Source of the DNA: Sphaerulina vaccinii
Lineage: Eukaryota; Ascomycota; Dothideomycetes; Mycosphaerellales; Mycosphaerellaceae
NCBI GenBank assembly: GCA_022570795.1
Contig: JAKUDP010000002.1
Span: 930,001 to 994,000 of the forward strand
Direction: 5' to 3'
Length of the DNA stretch: 64,000 nucleotides
Positions 12,868 to 23,392 of this stretch are shown here, piece after piece. The notes under the pieces were generated by a model. It had not been told where the DNA came from. It worked only from the letters and a program-made list of their open reading frames with translations, and made no database searches. Numbering within the stretch: position 1 is the stretch's first letter; each line of letters starts with the position of its first letter. Both the position numbers and the translations under genes were made by a program.

Positions 12868-13900
12868 TACAGAGCCACAAAACATCGACAGCTCCGCAAT
12901 GCTGATCAAGTACTACAATGGAGCCTCGATCTTCGTATAGCAGTAGCACCGTGCCGCCAGACCTTGGATACAATACACTTATTGAAGAAACCACCAATCG
13001 ATGCTAGGAACTTCTGTACTCCCATGACATGTCAACATCGCGGTGCCATATGATGGCTGAGGTAACGAGAATCCGACCAGGGCGCGGAACAAGCAACATT
13101 GGACTCCAGGAAGGCTCAAATAGCTAAGCATCTCTGAAAGCTTTCTCGCCAGCTTTACTGCCTTGTCTGCAATCTGGACGGCTCAGTTACTCCTTTCCGA
13201 ATGGGAGTCGCCAACATCCCTTGAACGCATCACTGCCCTTCGCAAACATAGCTTCCTGTTCGAGCACTTCGCTCACTCCGCGAGGCTTTCGATGTCAGAT
13301 ATTGTCTTTGGAATGACTATACTGTATCGCCAAATGTGTCGAAGCCTCTCATAGCGGTTAAGCTTCAGCTCTTCAGTGACTCATCGGACTGTCTCAGCGT
13401 CGCCCTCAGCTTGGGCCTTCGTAATAGCTTACCCCAGATTCCATACACCTACTTCGGCGTCATGCACTATGATCGTCTCCAGATTGATCGAGTACACTGG
13501 ACAAGTGGAGCCTTGGCTGAGCTTTTGAAAATCGGAGACAAAATTGTTATGCTGCTTTACTCGTCCTGAGAAGCTGACACCTTTGGGCAAGTTACCAACG
13601 GCGACCGCCTTCTGAGATGTATTCAATTTTAATATTGGAGGAGACAACCACAGCGAGACACAAGGTGTTGTCAGCTTGAGGCGGCGAGCGAAGTGTGGTC
13701 GAAAGATGTGCGAAGAATACTGTCTGGCTCGGCATCTCCTCGAAGCTCCAGGACCTTTTTGCGTTGTGCCTTCACCGCGGCGATTGCAAGTAGCGTCCCT
13801 TGGGATGCGTGAGAAGTACCTCTGCGTGGTCGCGTATCACTCGAGCCTTCGTTTCGAGCCATATCGATATATCCATTATGCCTCCTTTGAGAAGTCGCCG
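12868..13900. other. Intergenic, no convincing gene
   Basis: Only short frames are present. A weak match to the downstream array core (CTGCCTTGTCTGCAAT) occurs near 13158, suggesting that array remnants extend this far. Nothing else is supported. Confidence 0.4.
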
Positions 13901-16355
13901 CTCTCTGGGATGCCTTCAGACTGGATTCACTGCCCTGTCTGCGATTGCAGTGGCATAGCATCAGAGATATTCGCAGAGAGTGAGCCTTCATCGCATCTTG
14001 TGTTCCACTCACACTTAGGAACCGCGCTGGCTTGACCTTACCGCAGTCGAATGGGCTGGTGATGTCCGGAGCAGTCCGCCCGATTGCTGCGACGATTCGG
14101 TCGGGGTTGATGTGCCCGAGAGCTGTCCAGATATCAGCAGATGTCACTTTCGATGGCCGTGTGAACATACCGAGGATTCTTCGCCATTGTCACTGTGATG
14201 TGGTCACAGATTAACCTCTCTATTTCATCTCCAAAAGCTGTTGCTGCCTGGTCTGTGACTGGGATGGCGTGATGTCGATGTTGCGCTGGTGGAAGAGCTA
14301 CGAGTCGTCGTATCGGTAGACGATACTGTCAAGGAAGTTTCTGGAAGGTTGATGGTGATGCTCTGGTCGTCGCAGAGCGGAGTCGTTGCGGTAGTTGTTG
14401 ACCTTGTCAAGACAGGTGTCCAGGTGAGTATGGGTAATGTCGCTCGTGATTACAACAATTAAGAAGCGACGAGCGCTGACGCTCTAATGCAGTTCGGCTT
14501 AGCGGCGTGGTGTCTGGGATATCTGCTGAGGTTTAGCGGTACTCAGTCCCGTTTTCTACTATGTCCCTACTCAAAACCAGGCCATTCTTTGAGATGCTCT
14601 CCGACTGGACTCACTGCCCTGTCTGCGATTGTGGTAGCTTAGCTCAAGAGACATGTGGGAGATTGATCGATATCAAGCCTCAAATGTAGGTATGTGGACG
14701 CTAGAATATAGCTTTTCTGATTTCTTCTCCGGAAGCTGTTGCTACTCTGTCCGCAATTAGGGTGGCGTAGTTCTCAGAGATTTGCAGAGAGATTAGCGCT
14801 TTGGACCGCAGACTTTGACTATGTCCTTGATAAAGAGTAGTCGCTCTCTGAAGTCGTGCTCTCAAAAGCTTACTGCCCCGTCTGCGATCGTAGTGGCTTG
14901 GCTTCGGAGATATTTAGGAGAGTCAGCGTACTTAAGACGTAATTTTGGCTATGTGCCTACCCAGCTGTAGCCTTTCTCTGATATCCTCTCTCCGAGATCT
15001 TACTGCTCTGTCTGCGATTGCGTTGGCATAGCCTTTAGAGAGCTGCAGAGACTCAGTGTCTTGTGACCTTGAGTTTGACTATGTCCCCACTAGACACCAA
15101 GTGTCTCTGCAATGTCTCTTTCATGTCTTTACTGGCCGATCTGCACTCTTAGTAGCGTGGTTGCCAGAAATTCGCAGATATAGCGTCCTTGGACCCCAAT
15201 TTGGACTAAGTCCTCCACACAGGGCGTTCGCAGCTGTCCAAACGACAGGCTCTTTCGGAGTCAATGGCTCAACAAGCAATCTTATGGGCTCCTCCTCTGA
15301 TCCCGCTCTGGGAAGCTGTTGCTCCCCTATTAGCGAGTAAGGTGGCATGGTCTCTAGAGCTCTGCAGAGAGTCAGCATCTTGGGTCTCCAATTTTGGCTA
15401 TCTCCACGCTGGCATGCAGCCTCTCTGATTCGCGTTCTGAGAACCGCGGCTGTCCTGTTTGCGGAATCACTGGCGTGGTCACCAGAGATTCCAGAGAGAT
15501 GTCGCTGTTCCGGGCCTCGATTTTGACCATGTCCACGCCGGGATAGAGCCTCTCTGAATCGCCTCTCGAACAATTTAACTGCTCCGTCTGCAACCGGGTT
15601 GGCGTAGTCTCTGGAAAGCTGCAGACAGTTGGCACTTTCAAGTTTGAATTTCGGCTATGTCCCTCCAAAAAGTAGCTATCCTCTGATATGCTTACCCTTC
15701 TCATTTGCTACAGCATATATACATTGGATGCTGTAGCTCCCAATTACTCCCAGAGAGCGCTGTGCAGTGTGTGCCAACACCTCTCCTCACTTAATTGATT
15801 CCACTATTTATTCGCTTAGAAACAGACGTTCTCTAAACTGTCTCTCAAATCCTATTGCTGCCAGGTCTGTAACCCAGGTGGCGTGGTCTCCAGAGATCTG
15901 GAGAGAGTTAGCATATTTAAGCCTCAATTTTGACCAAGTTTCCACTAGAAAGTAGCTCTTCTCTGACCTCCCGTGCTTTATTTCTTGTTACAGCATGTTC
16001 ACATCCAGCGCCTTAGCTTCCTAGCTTTCTCAGAGAGCGCTATACAGTGTGTGCCAATTTTTCCCTTACTCGCCCTCGTTCTCGCTAAGTCCCCACAGAG
16101 GAATGGATGTTCTCTGAAGTGCTCCCTCGAAGTCCATACTGCCCTGTCTGAGATCCTAGTAGCGTGGTTCCTCTGAATCTGCGGAGAGCATTAGCAAATG
16201 AAGCCTCAATTTTGACTATGTTCCCACTGAAAAGTGGCTGTTCTCTGATCTCTCGTTCATTTTTCATTGCTGCAGCATGTTTATATCTAGTGCCGTAGCT
16301 TCTCAGACTGTCCAGAGAGCGCGAGAGCGCGTCATACAATGGGTATCAATTTCTC
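13900..16355. repeat. Degenerate tandem repeat array, ~129 bp period
   Basis: The core CTGYCTGTCTGCGATTGTRG followed by GCGTGGTCTC and GCAGAGAGTTAGC recurs at about 13933, 14245, 14617, 14745, 14876, 15006, 15134, 15324, 15453, 15580, 15861 and 16142. The spacings from 14617 on are 128, 131, 130, 128, 190, 129, 127, 281 and 281 bp. In the 281-bp units a second block is added (GCATGTTYACATCTAGYGCC, then GAGAGCGCTATACAG) near 15710, 15985 and 16270. On the minus strand the unit resembles the 3' end of the neighbouring gene (16356-16973): translated cores of the type ISGDHATKSADRPV compare with the gene's MSEHQGTESGDRVV. Frames are broken by stops, so I read this as serial partial duplication followed by decay. 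Confidence 0.75.
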
Positions 16356-16973
16356 CTACTCGCTTTCTACTTTCATGATTCTGTCTGCCTCAGGCACCTC
16401 CTCGGTCAATGTGGCCTTCTGTCTCTTGGGATATGGGAGGCCGTGTGGTGCCTTCTCCAGAACGCGCTTCTTTCCTGTCACTACCCTGTCTCCACTCTCA
16501 GTGCCTTGGTGTTCGCTCATTCCCAGAGATGCCCACTTTAGGCGAGCTACAGCAGGGTCTTTTGCAAAATCTGCCTCGACTTCATTCATATATCTTGCCT
16601 CTTTTTCCCTGCTGGCGGCTATGTCCACCTCGTAGTTCTGCTTCATTCGAGCTCCTTCGCCTTGATAAAGTTCTGCCATGTCCCTCACTCTCTGCTGGAA
16701 CTCTCCGTTCAGCGCCGCTTGGTGGTATGTGTGCTCCATTTCGCGGTTCTCTCTGTATCCAGCTTCACCAGTCTGGACATGGTTCAGGGCGCTCTGTTCG
16801 TGTGCAAGATAGGCGGGCGGCTGTGGTCTGGGAGGCTGGAGGCCTGGAAGTTGAGGTGGTGGTGGTGGCGGAAGCCCGTGAGGTGGTCCAGAAGGTCGGG
16901 GAAGTATGGTGCGCTGACTAGGTACTATGCGCTGGTTTGCTGTGTCTTGTGTAGGTGGTGGTGGTGGTGCCAT
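16356..16973 (-). CDS. Proline-rich / coiled-coil protein, unrecognised (205 aa)
   Basis: Single exon on the minus strand; the first ATG in frame is at 16973. The N-terminal ~55 residues are proline-rich (poly-Pro runs), the middle (about residues 75-145) is charged and probably helical, and the C-terminus carries a basic PYPKRQK stretch that could be a nuclear localisation signal. I do not recognise a family. A TATA box 82 nt upstream supports the start. The gene's last ~130 bp and the sequence just past its stop are the apparent source of the 13.9-16.4 kb repeat array and of a stray copy near 22.6 kb, so the locus seems to duplicate its own 3' end. Confidence 0.65.
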   Translation of the reverse strand: MAPPPPPTQDTANQRIVPSQRTILPRPSGPPHGLPPPPPPQLPGLQPPRPQPPAYLAHEQSALNHVQTGEAGYRENREMEHTYHQAALNGEFQQRVRDMAELYQGEGARMKQNYEVDIAASREKEARYMNEVEADFAKDPAVARLKWASLGMSEHQGTESGDRVVTGKKRVLEKAPHGLPYPKRQKATLTEEVPEADRIMKVESE

Positions 16974-17054
16974 TGGTGGCGACTTGGCTTGGCTCAGCAA
17001 ACAAATTGTGTGTGTTGATGTTGATGTTGTTGTGAGGTAGTGAAAGCTCCAGAG

Positions 17055-17062
17055 TTTTTATA
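17055..17062 (-). promoter_or_regulatory. TATA box of the proline-rich gene
   Basis: The minus strand reads TATAAAAA at 17062-17055, 82 nt before the ATG at 16973, a usual fungal TATA-to-ATG spacing. Confidence 0.55.
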
Positions 17063-17481
17063 GCAGGACGAACGAAGTTCGTGTAAACTCTTGGACTGAA
17101 TTTGAGCTCTATTTCACATCAGCCGTGAGCGAAATAGCCTCAGCTCCAAGCATTGACATCTGCCACACTCTCAGTGATCAATACACTGCCCTCATAATAT
17201 CTTTTCTCGCAAACAGAGATACTGCCACCAGACTCAACACTATAGCGATCAAGTTCCTGTGTGGCAGTCCTTGAATGTACGGGTTCGGCCTGCGCAGAAG
17301 GTGTACAATGGGCACACATGTACATGCTCTGCGCAGATCAGACATGCTCCAAGGGATTAAGAGCGACAGCAGGCCGGTGCTCGAAATCGAGAGGCCAAAT
17401 AGAGAACGCACTGTCCTTCACAATATATACTGCCAGAGAAGCCAAGATATTTTGTTGGTCCCGCTGACATGTGCTCATAGC

Positions 17482-17757
17482 TTAATATAGAGGTCGGCTG
17501 CATCTCTCCAGTACGACTGGGGTGCTAAGCACATCAAGCTCCGGTCGCTCCCCAGTTATCAACACAAGCTGAAATCTGAGAGTGCTAAGTCTTGTATGGT
17601 AGAGGTGTTGGATCTTCTGCTGAGCAGTACGCTTCTTGCCCTTGCTTTCGGCTCACTTCTTGATCTCGTGCCCGCTGGCAAGACGCTTGTTGGCCTTTGG
17701 CTTCAGGTTGTGGTAGGTTTCTCGAGGATGCGTTCTTTGCATGGTGACGAGCGGCAT
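17482..17757 (-). pseudogene. Possible relic frame with one internal TGA
   Basis: On the minus strand an ATG at 17757 opens 34 codons (HPRETYHNLKPKANKRLASG, Lys-rich), then a TGA at 17655-17653, then 57 more codons in the same frame to TAA at 17484-17482. The amino-acid composition on both sides looks coding. I do not recognise it, and one stop in 92 codons is also compatible with chance. Confidence 0.25.
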
Positions 17758-18677
17758 GTCGTCCGGGAAGCTTGATCCACTACCATCATGCCGAAGCTAT
17801 ATCATGGTCGTGATTTGTGACGAAGATGGATTAATGAGGACCAGATCCCAAAGATCGAGAAGGCAACACTGACTCTTTTCTGAAGCTTGGCAGGAGTCCT
17901 CGCACGCAGTCCGACTCACCCAGTTACACGCCAGCGACCACCAGTGCTGCAATGGCTTGGACAGCTCATGGAGAACTACGCGCAGTCAGAAGCATACCAG
18001 CCGGCGGCAGGCACTGCTCGTTGCACCGGAGCACGGCTTTCTCCAGGGAGCAGAACCACACCTTCTGAAGTCTCATGATTGCGCAGCTCTTTAGCGTGCA
18101 ATCGAGGTTACATGCTGCTGGTATCACAAATTGATGCGAGCAGGATGGGCTCTCCCGAGCATCTTGCTCATGTTCGTCCTAGTTCGGGCAGAGAGTGGCA
18201 TTCGGAACGAGGGCACTGTGCTCGTAGGTTGAGAAGTGCACACATGGGCCGTAGTGACATGTTCTTGCGAGGTTCGATGAGGCATGATATGTCTTCGTAC
18301 TCGTTCACTTGTCGCCTGATGGCAGCATGACCAGATTTGCCAGATGCTGGTTCCTTTGTTGGTGCCTTGCTGTGGCGTTCCGCAGCGAGTCGAGATTGAA
18401 CAAGAAGTCGAGAATCCATCGAAGACGTGTCGTCCACCAGAATCACGCTTGCCCTATCGAGCCGAGTCGAGAGCCCGGGAATCTGGGAAGGATCACTAGT
18501 GCCTTGTCTAGCGTCAGTGCTGCACCTCGTAAACACTCCTCGAAAGTCAACTTTGTCCCTCACAACCACCACCCAGCCCTGCCCTGCACCCGGGCGGAAG
18601 CTGGTCGACAGAAAGGTACTCCCGCTGCGAGGATACCGGTACCTCGAAGGAAGTCTCTCCCTCATGTTGCCGCTGCA
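17758..18677. other. Intergenic / kinase upstream region
   Basis: No gene recognised. The kinase frame stays open upstream to an ATG at 18327, but that extension has no conserved features, so I treat it as 5' untranslated sequence. Confidence 0.4.
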
Positions 18678-20759
18678 ATGAGTTTCCCCTCCGCCCCGCA
18701 GTCCTCTTCTCCAGGACTCGATCGACAGAACGCCGGCGACACCTCGTCAGCTCAGCCACATCAGGACTGCAGCAGAGGTACCGCTTCAGTCTCAAGTGCT
18801 GCAGCAGACAATCAGGGAGCCTCCGCTCGGAATGCCGCCGTGCTCCCTCCCCTCGACACTTCCTCCGCTGCAACGACCCCGAATGCTCAGCAGATCAACG
18901 GCTTTCACCACCTCCACCAACACGCGTCTCCCGCTAGTGCCGGTCTGTCAATAAGGACTAACGGTCTCGATCCTCCTGCGACTGCTGGGGCGGCCGCGAA
19001 GATGGCCAACATGGACATGGACAGCACACCGACCATCATGTACGAATCCGAGCCCGTGCTCAACCACAACCTGACCTCTCCCTCGAGTCTGCCCACCGTG
19101 GGCTCGTCGCTACGATCTAACATGTCTACCACGAGTCTCGCTTCCTCATACTCGCCGTCCATGTCTGCCGTACCCTCACCGTACCTGGCAGCAATGTCAG
19201 ACGTGACTCCACTGCCTTCACCACTGCCCGGCGACGACTCAATGCCTCTGCAATGGCGGATCAGACAAGCCAGCCTTGCGACCCGTTCAAGAGAAGGCTC
19301 GTTGACAGATTGCACACCCGGTACTCGATCGTATCTGCCGCCCACATCACCAGACTCGCCGTCGAGAAGAAAGAAAGGATATGGGTCCCTCATGCAGGAA
19401 GCGGCAGTGGCCAATGCAGCGATCGCAACGGGTCATGAGCAGCTGAGAACTGGGAGTCACAGCAGAAATCGAAGCATATCGGATTTCAAGCCAGATGCGC
19501 TTCACAACGTACGGCCACGACATGTCACAGTAGGTCAAGGCGATGTGCCAGATCTGGAGGCTGCAGAGTACCACATGCATCGTGAAACAAACCTGGCAGA
19601 GCAGCGAGGTTTGGTACCTGCATCTGGCACGAACAGCACGCAGCTACCAACACCTCCACCCAGCAACGCCAGCATTGCCGAGAGCGACGAAGCGGACGAG
19701 GAACAGCCACATCTTGAAGATGGCACCGCGTCAGAATACCTCGAGATACATTGCGGAATACAAAATAAACGAAGGAAATTCAGACAGTTGCGAGTACTGG
19801 GGAAAGGTACATTCTCTACTGTCATGCTAGCCACACGAGAAAAGATCCCGGCACATCCTACACCTGAGATTGAAGAACATCTTGACCCTGCCAAGTTGGT
19901 AGCCGTGAAGATTGTCGAGCACGGACCCGCTGGTGGCGCCGATGAAGAGCGAATCGAAGTGAGCCTGAAGCGTGAAGTCGAGATGCTGAAGAGCGTCTCC
20001 CATCCTTGTCTCGTTCACCTCAAGGCTTGCGAAGATCAGCCCAGCCGGTCATTACTGGTTCTGAATTATTGTCCTGGAGGAGACTTATTCGACTTCGCCA
20101 GTGAGCATCGCGACCTTCTTACACCACGGCTGATGCAGAGAATGTTCGCTGAGCTAGTCAGCGCCGTCAAATACTTGCACGATAATATGATCGTACACAG
20201 AGACATCAAGCTGGAGAACGTCCTCGTGAATCTGAAACCAGCCGATCTTCAAGCCATAGAGAACCCACTCACACATCCGGCGCCACTCGTCACACTCACC
20301 GATCTGGGGCTAAGCAGGCGCGTACCGCAACCACCAGAGCCACCTTTCATGACCACACGCTGTGGTAGTGAAGACTATGCTGCACCTGAAATCTTGCTTG
20401 GGCAGCCATACGATGGTCGATTAACAGATGCCTGGGCACTCGGAGTTCTGCTTTACGCGCTCATGGAAGGCCGCTTACCTTTCGATGCGCCTCCCGGAAA
20501 GCCCGATCGCAGTCGAAACACTCATCGCATAGCACGTTGTGACTGGATCTGGTGTCGATTCGGCGACGAAGATGGAGACTGGGACCCGACACGAGGCAAA
20601 GACTTTGAAGGCGCGAATCTGGTCGTCGAGGCATTGCTGAAGAAAGTTCGTATGGGCCGCCAGCCGTTGGACAAAGTCGAGCAGCTGGAATGGGTGCAGC
20701 AAGGTATACAGGTGCCGGGCGGGCTGCAGATGGGACAAGATGGTGGTGATGATCTTTGA
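18678..20759 (+). CDS. Serine/threonine protein kinase, fungal type (693 aa)
   Basis: Single exon. The first ~370 residues are Ser/Pro/Thr-rich and look disordered. The kinase domain follows from about residue 373: Gly loop GKGTFSTV, ATP lysine VAVKIVEH, αC Glu within SLKREVEML, catalytic loop HRDIKLEN, activation-segment start TDLGLS, then APE in YAAPEILLG and DAWALGVLLYALMEGRLPF. The Mg-binding DFG reads DLG, an accepted variant in some active kinases. A C-terminal tail of ~80 residues (GDWDPTRGKDFEG) follows the catalytic core. It phosphorylates unknown substrates, most likely in the cytosol. The start at 18678 (MSFPSAPQ) is preferred; an in-frame ATG at 18327 would add 117 unremarkable residues. 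Confidence 0.88.
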   Translation: MSFPSAPQSSSPGLDRQNAGDTSSAQPHQDCSRGTASVSSAAADNQGASARNAAVLPPLDTSSAATTPNAQQINGFHHLHQHASPASAGLSIRTNGLDPPATAGAAAKMANMDMDSTPTIMYESEPVLNHNLTSPSSLPTVGSSLRSNMSTTSLASSYSPSMSAVPSPYLAAMSDVTPLPSPLPGDDSMPLQWRIRQASLATRSREGSLTDCTPGTRSYLPPTSPDSPSRRKKGYGSLMQEAAVANAAIATGHEQLRTGSHSRNRSISDFKPDALHNVRPRHVTVGQGDVPDLEAAEYHMHRETNLAEQRGLVPASGTNSTQLPTPPPSNASIAESDEADEEQPHLEDGTASEYLEIHCGIQNKRRKFRQLRVLGKGTFSTVMLATREKIPAHPTPEIEEHLDPAKLVAVKIVEHGPAGGADEERIEVSLKREVEMLKSVSHPCLVHLKACEDQPSRSLLVLNYCPGGDLFDFASEHRDLLTPRLMQRMFAELVSAVKYLHDNMIVHRDIKLENVLVNLKPADLQAIENPLTHPAPLVTLTDLGLSRRVPQPPEPPFMTTRCGSEDYAAPEILLGQPYDGRLTDAWALGVLLYALMEGRLPFDAPPGKPDRSRNTHRIARCDWIWCRFGDEDGDWDPTRGKDFEGANLVVEALLKKVRMGRQPLDKVEQLEWVQQGIQVPGGLQMGQDGGDDL

Positions 20760-21679
20760 GGGAGGGACGAATGATGATGGAAAACGACTGCGCTTAAATT
20801 ATAGTACTACGCAAAATGCATGACATGGACGGGACTTGGGATCGCTTTGGTTTAGGAGGCGCTCTTGGGAGGGACAGCATTTGTTTGTATGAGATACCAC
20901 GGATTGGGTCTGTGTTTGAGCCGGAGATTAAGATGCCACGGTGAATGCCTCGTCGTTAGAGCTCGAGCCACAGCTTGTGTGCAAGTAGTCATGGTATCCA
21001 TCGACTTCGTTGATACCTTCAGCCATCTCCCAGAGATGCTGCCTTTCCCGCCAATGGCAGCCCACCACGCCTTCTCACCTTAGAATTTATCGATACCTCC
21101 GAAGGCGCAACCAGAAGCTCCGAAAGCAGAACATCACACACCAGGGTGTTCGTCCGCCTTTCTTCTCGAGTCCACGTGTACTCGATACATGCGGTCAACA
21201 AGGAACTCCAGATTCGGGCAGCTTCACACCGAAATTGCCACTTTCTTGCAGCAGGATTGAGGAGTGTATCTGTACTCCTTCCGGATCATTAGTAGCGGCA
21301 AATTGAGACAACCGCATGGCATGCTGGCGGCCGCATATACTGACTCCAAGGTCAAGCTTTCCGGGACAGTCTTGACCAGATCTGTGGAGACATCCTTGTC
21401 CTCACGCACTCTCTCTGGCGCTAGCCCAGCTTAACTGACTTCCTCTCGGCTTCTTCACGCATGCTTTTGACAGCCGCTCATCTTGCCAGCAATGATCAGC
21501 AGACTACGAAGAGCCGTCCATATCATCCAGCCCCTAGTCCTAGCATGCAGGCATACCCCGTCGAACATACTAAGGAGAACGAATCTGGCAATGGATATAC
21601 ACGAGAGTCGTGATATAGAGAAGCCGTGCAGCTCTGAACACGTTCGCCAACCAATTTCAATCAACAGTAAGACCTCAAG
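20760..21679. other. Intergenic, no gene seen
   Basis: About 0.9 kb between the kinase stop and the broken binding-protein gene. I see nothing beyond short chance frames. Confidence 0.45.
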
Positions 21680-22505
21680 ATGATACTCAGTAGGTAACCA
21701 TTGACTTGTCACATTCTCCGAAATGTCACTAACTGCAGGATAGCGCTGCTCGTCACAGCGTTTGCAAGGGTGGCTATTGCTCAAACTCATGACCTTCTTT
21801 GACGAGACTTGAGCAATCTATCGCCATACGAATTCGAGTACAATGTGACTGGAGCGTTCCGTATCTTCGGTAGCGAGCTCGAAGGCAACATAGCTTTACT
21901 CGCAGCCGCATTCAACAAGATACACCCACTAGCAAAGATCTCAACAAGCTTCTACGCAAGCAGCGAAGGAGCAATCGCAGGCTTATACACTCATCTCTCC
22001 GATCTAGCACCCGTAGGCGATGACGCAAAGATCACCGACATGTTTCCCTTCTACAACACCTTCCAATATCTTCCTACAGAAATCTCCATCGCCACAGGCG
22101 GCCACGAGAAACGAAGCACACTCTGGCCAGCAGTAATAGTCGTCCACAAAGACAACCCCTCAACGAATCTCACCATGGACCAACTCGACCGCATATGGGA
22201 TTGGATGGGCGGCTCAGTTGCATGTTAAAGACTACCCAAACGTTGAAAGTCTAGCCATCGCACTCGATGGAAACAGTGAGGCATATCCTATGACTGCTCA
22301 GACGGTCTCTGATAGGTTGTATCCTCTCGTGAGGGACGCTTTCATATATGTCAATCATTCTCCTGGGAAGAAGATGGATGCTAAGGTGCGGGAGTTTCTG
22401 AGATTCTGTTTGAGTCGCGATGGACAGGCTATAATCAGTGAGGCGGATATGTATTATCCCCTCACACTGGAGGAGTTGCAGAGGCAGCTGGTGAAAGTGA
22501 ATTGA
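21680..22505 (+). pseudogene. PstS-like periplasmic-binding-fold secreted protein, broken
   Basis: Remnant of a secreted fungal protein with a phosphate-binding-protein-like (PBP) fold. Exon 1 (21680-21693) and exon 2 (from 21739), split by a 45-nt intron with branch CTAAC, encode a good signal peptide (ILSRIALLVTAFARVAIAQ). An in-frame TGA at 21800-21802 follows it. The same frame then resumes with SPYEFEYNVTGAFRIFGSE and continues to DQLDRI near 22193. There the frame jumps: the next frame begins YGIGWAAQLHVKDYPN and runs to the stop at 22503. In homologues as I remember them, roughly 130 residues lie between these two segments, so an out-of-frame internal deletion is the simplest reading. 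A nonsense codon plus a deletion makes this a pseudogene. Confidence 0.78.
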
Positions 22506-22726
22506 GCTGTGCGGTGGCGATTGCTGTTCTCTGATCTCTCGTTCGACAGCATGTTTACATCTAGTGCCGTAGCTTCTTTGCCCTTCCAGAGCACGCTATA
22601 CGTTATGTGCAAATCCTCCTCTGCCTGACTCGTGGTGGTGAGCTGAAGTTAACGCAAGCTAGATTTGAAGGGAGGATTTACTGACAACATTCGTTGCGAG
22701 TGATCGAACACCGTCTCTTACGTACG
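22506..22726. repeat. Dispersed copy of the array's 3' unit
   Basis: The stretch around 22520-22630 (GTTCTCTGATCTCTCGTTC, then AGCATGTTTACATCTAGTGC) closely matches the second block of the array next to the proline-rich gene (about 16236-16345), in the same orientation, some 6 kb away. It lies just downstream of a minus-strand coiled-coil frame, mirroring the arrangement at 16.4 kb. Confidence 0.65.
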
Positions 22727-22975
22727 TTACGAGTAATGCCTACAGACTGCCTTCTTGAGCTCCAATATCTTCTCTTGGTCTCTAATGGAAGCTTCCGTGA
22801 AGTCTGCACGATCTTGGTTATACTTTTGCATTGCTTCGGAACTCCTGTCGATACTTGTCGTGGCGGCGGACAGCAGGTCTATGGTTTGACTGAGCTGCTT
22901 GCGAAGTCGCATATTCTCTTCTTTCAGATTGAGAACTTGGTTTGCAAGAGTTCGTGTTAAAACGGAGGCGGACAT
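22727..22975 (-). CDS. Small coiled-coil protein (82 aa), hypothetical
   Basis: ATG at 22975, stop at 22727. The peptide has heptad-like leucines (NQVLNLKEENMRLRKQL) and is wholly helical in character, resembling a leucine zipper without an obvious basic region. No family recognised. A copy of the proline-rich gene's 3' repeat lies just downstream, so it may be a truncated relative of that gene; the weak similarity KYNQDRADF to RYMNEVEADF is only suggestive. Confidence 0.4.
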   Translation of the reverse strand: MSASVLTRTLANQVLNLKEENMRLRKQLSQTIDLLSAATTSIDRSSEAMQKYNQDRADFTEASIRDQEKILELKKAVCRHYS

Positions 22976-23392
22976 GATAAGTTTGATAGGGTAGACTAAG
23001 ATGATTTGGTTGCGGATAGGTGATGATTGACTGGGGATGCGAGTGAGTGCGGTGATGGTACTGCGACTCCGTGTGACACCTGCTAATTATGATAGCCATG
23101 CTCTCTGGCACGAAGGATAGGTGACTGTTGCCATCCACGCACGACGCTTTACTAGTGAGAAATCAACACCTGTGTCTCGACACATGGCCATGAGTCATCT
23201 TGAAAGACATGTCTGAGACTGCACACTCGCAGTGATAATGCAGAGGATTGTTGTTGCAGGTTATGAACACACAGACACTTCGTGACTGGACTCCTTCATT
23301 CCATCTCGAAGTCGCTCTATCGTGTCGAGATAAGCGCGATTCGTCACTCGTAAGGCATGGTGGCTATGTCGAGCAAGGAGAACAACACTCGC
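22976..23392. other. Intergenic, no gene seen
   Basis: Short spacer between two minus-strand frames; probably the promoter of the coiled-coil frame and the 3' region of the basic protein. No motif recognised. Confidence 0.4.

Noticed and set aside
13671..14168. 165-codon minus-strand frame at the edge of the repeat array
   Set aside because: Its middle is a repeat unit and its ends are unrelated; a mini-exon model (start near 14194 plus intron) is possible but not supported by any recognisable protein.
15121..15704. Minus-strand frames within the array that could encode a 43-aa repeat protein
   Set aside because: Two overlapping frames each cover only part of the array, stops interrupt most units, and spacings of 190 and 281 bp break frame; decayed duplication explains it better.
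18309..18677. N-terminal extension of the kinase frame
   Set aside because: Open upstream, but composition is unlike the rest and has no conserved or signal-like feature that I trust; ATG 18678 fits better.
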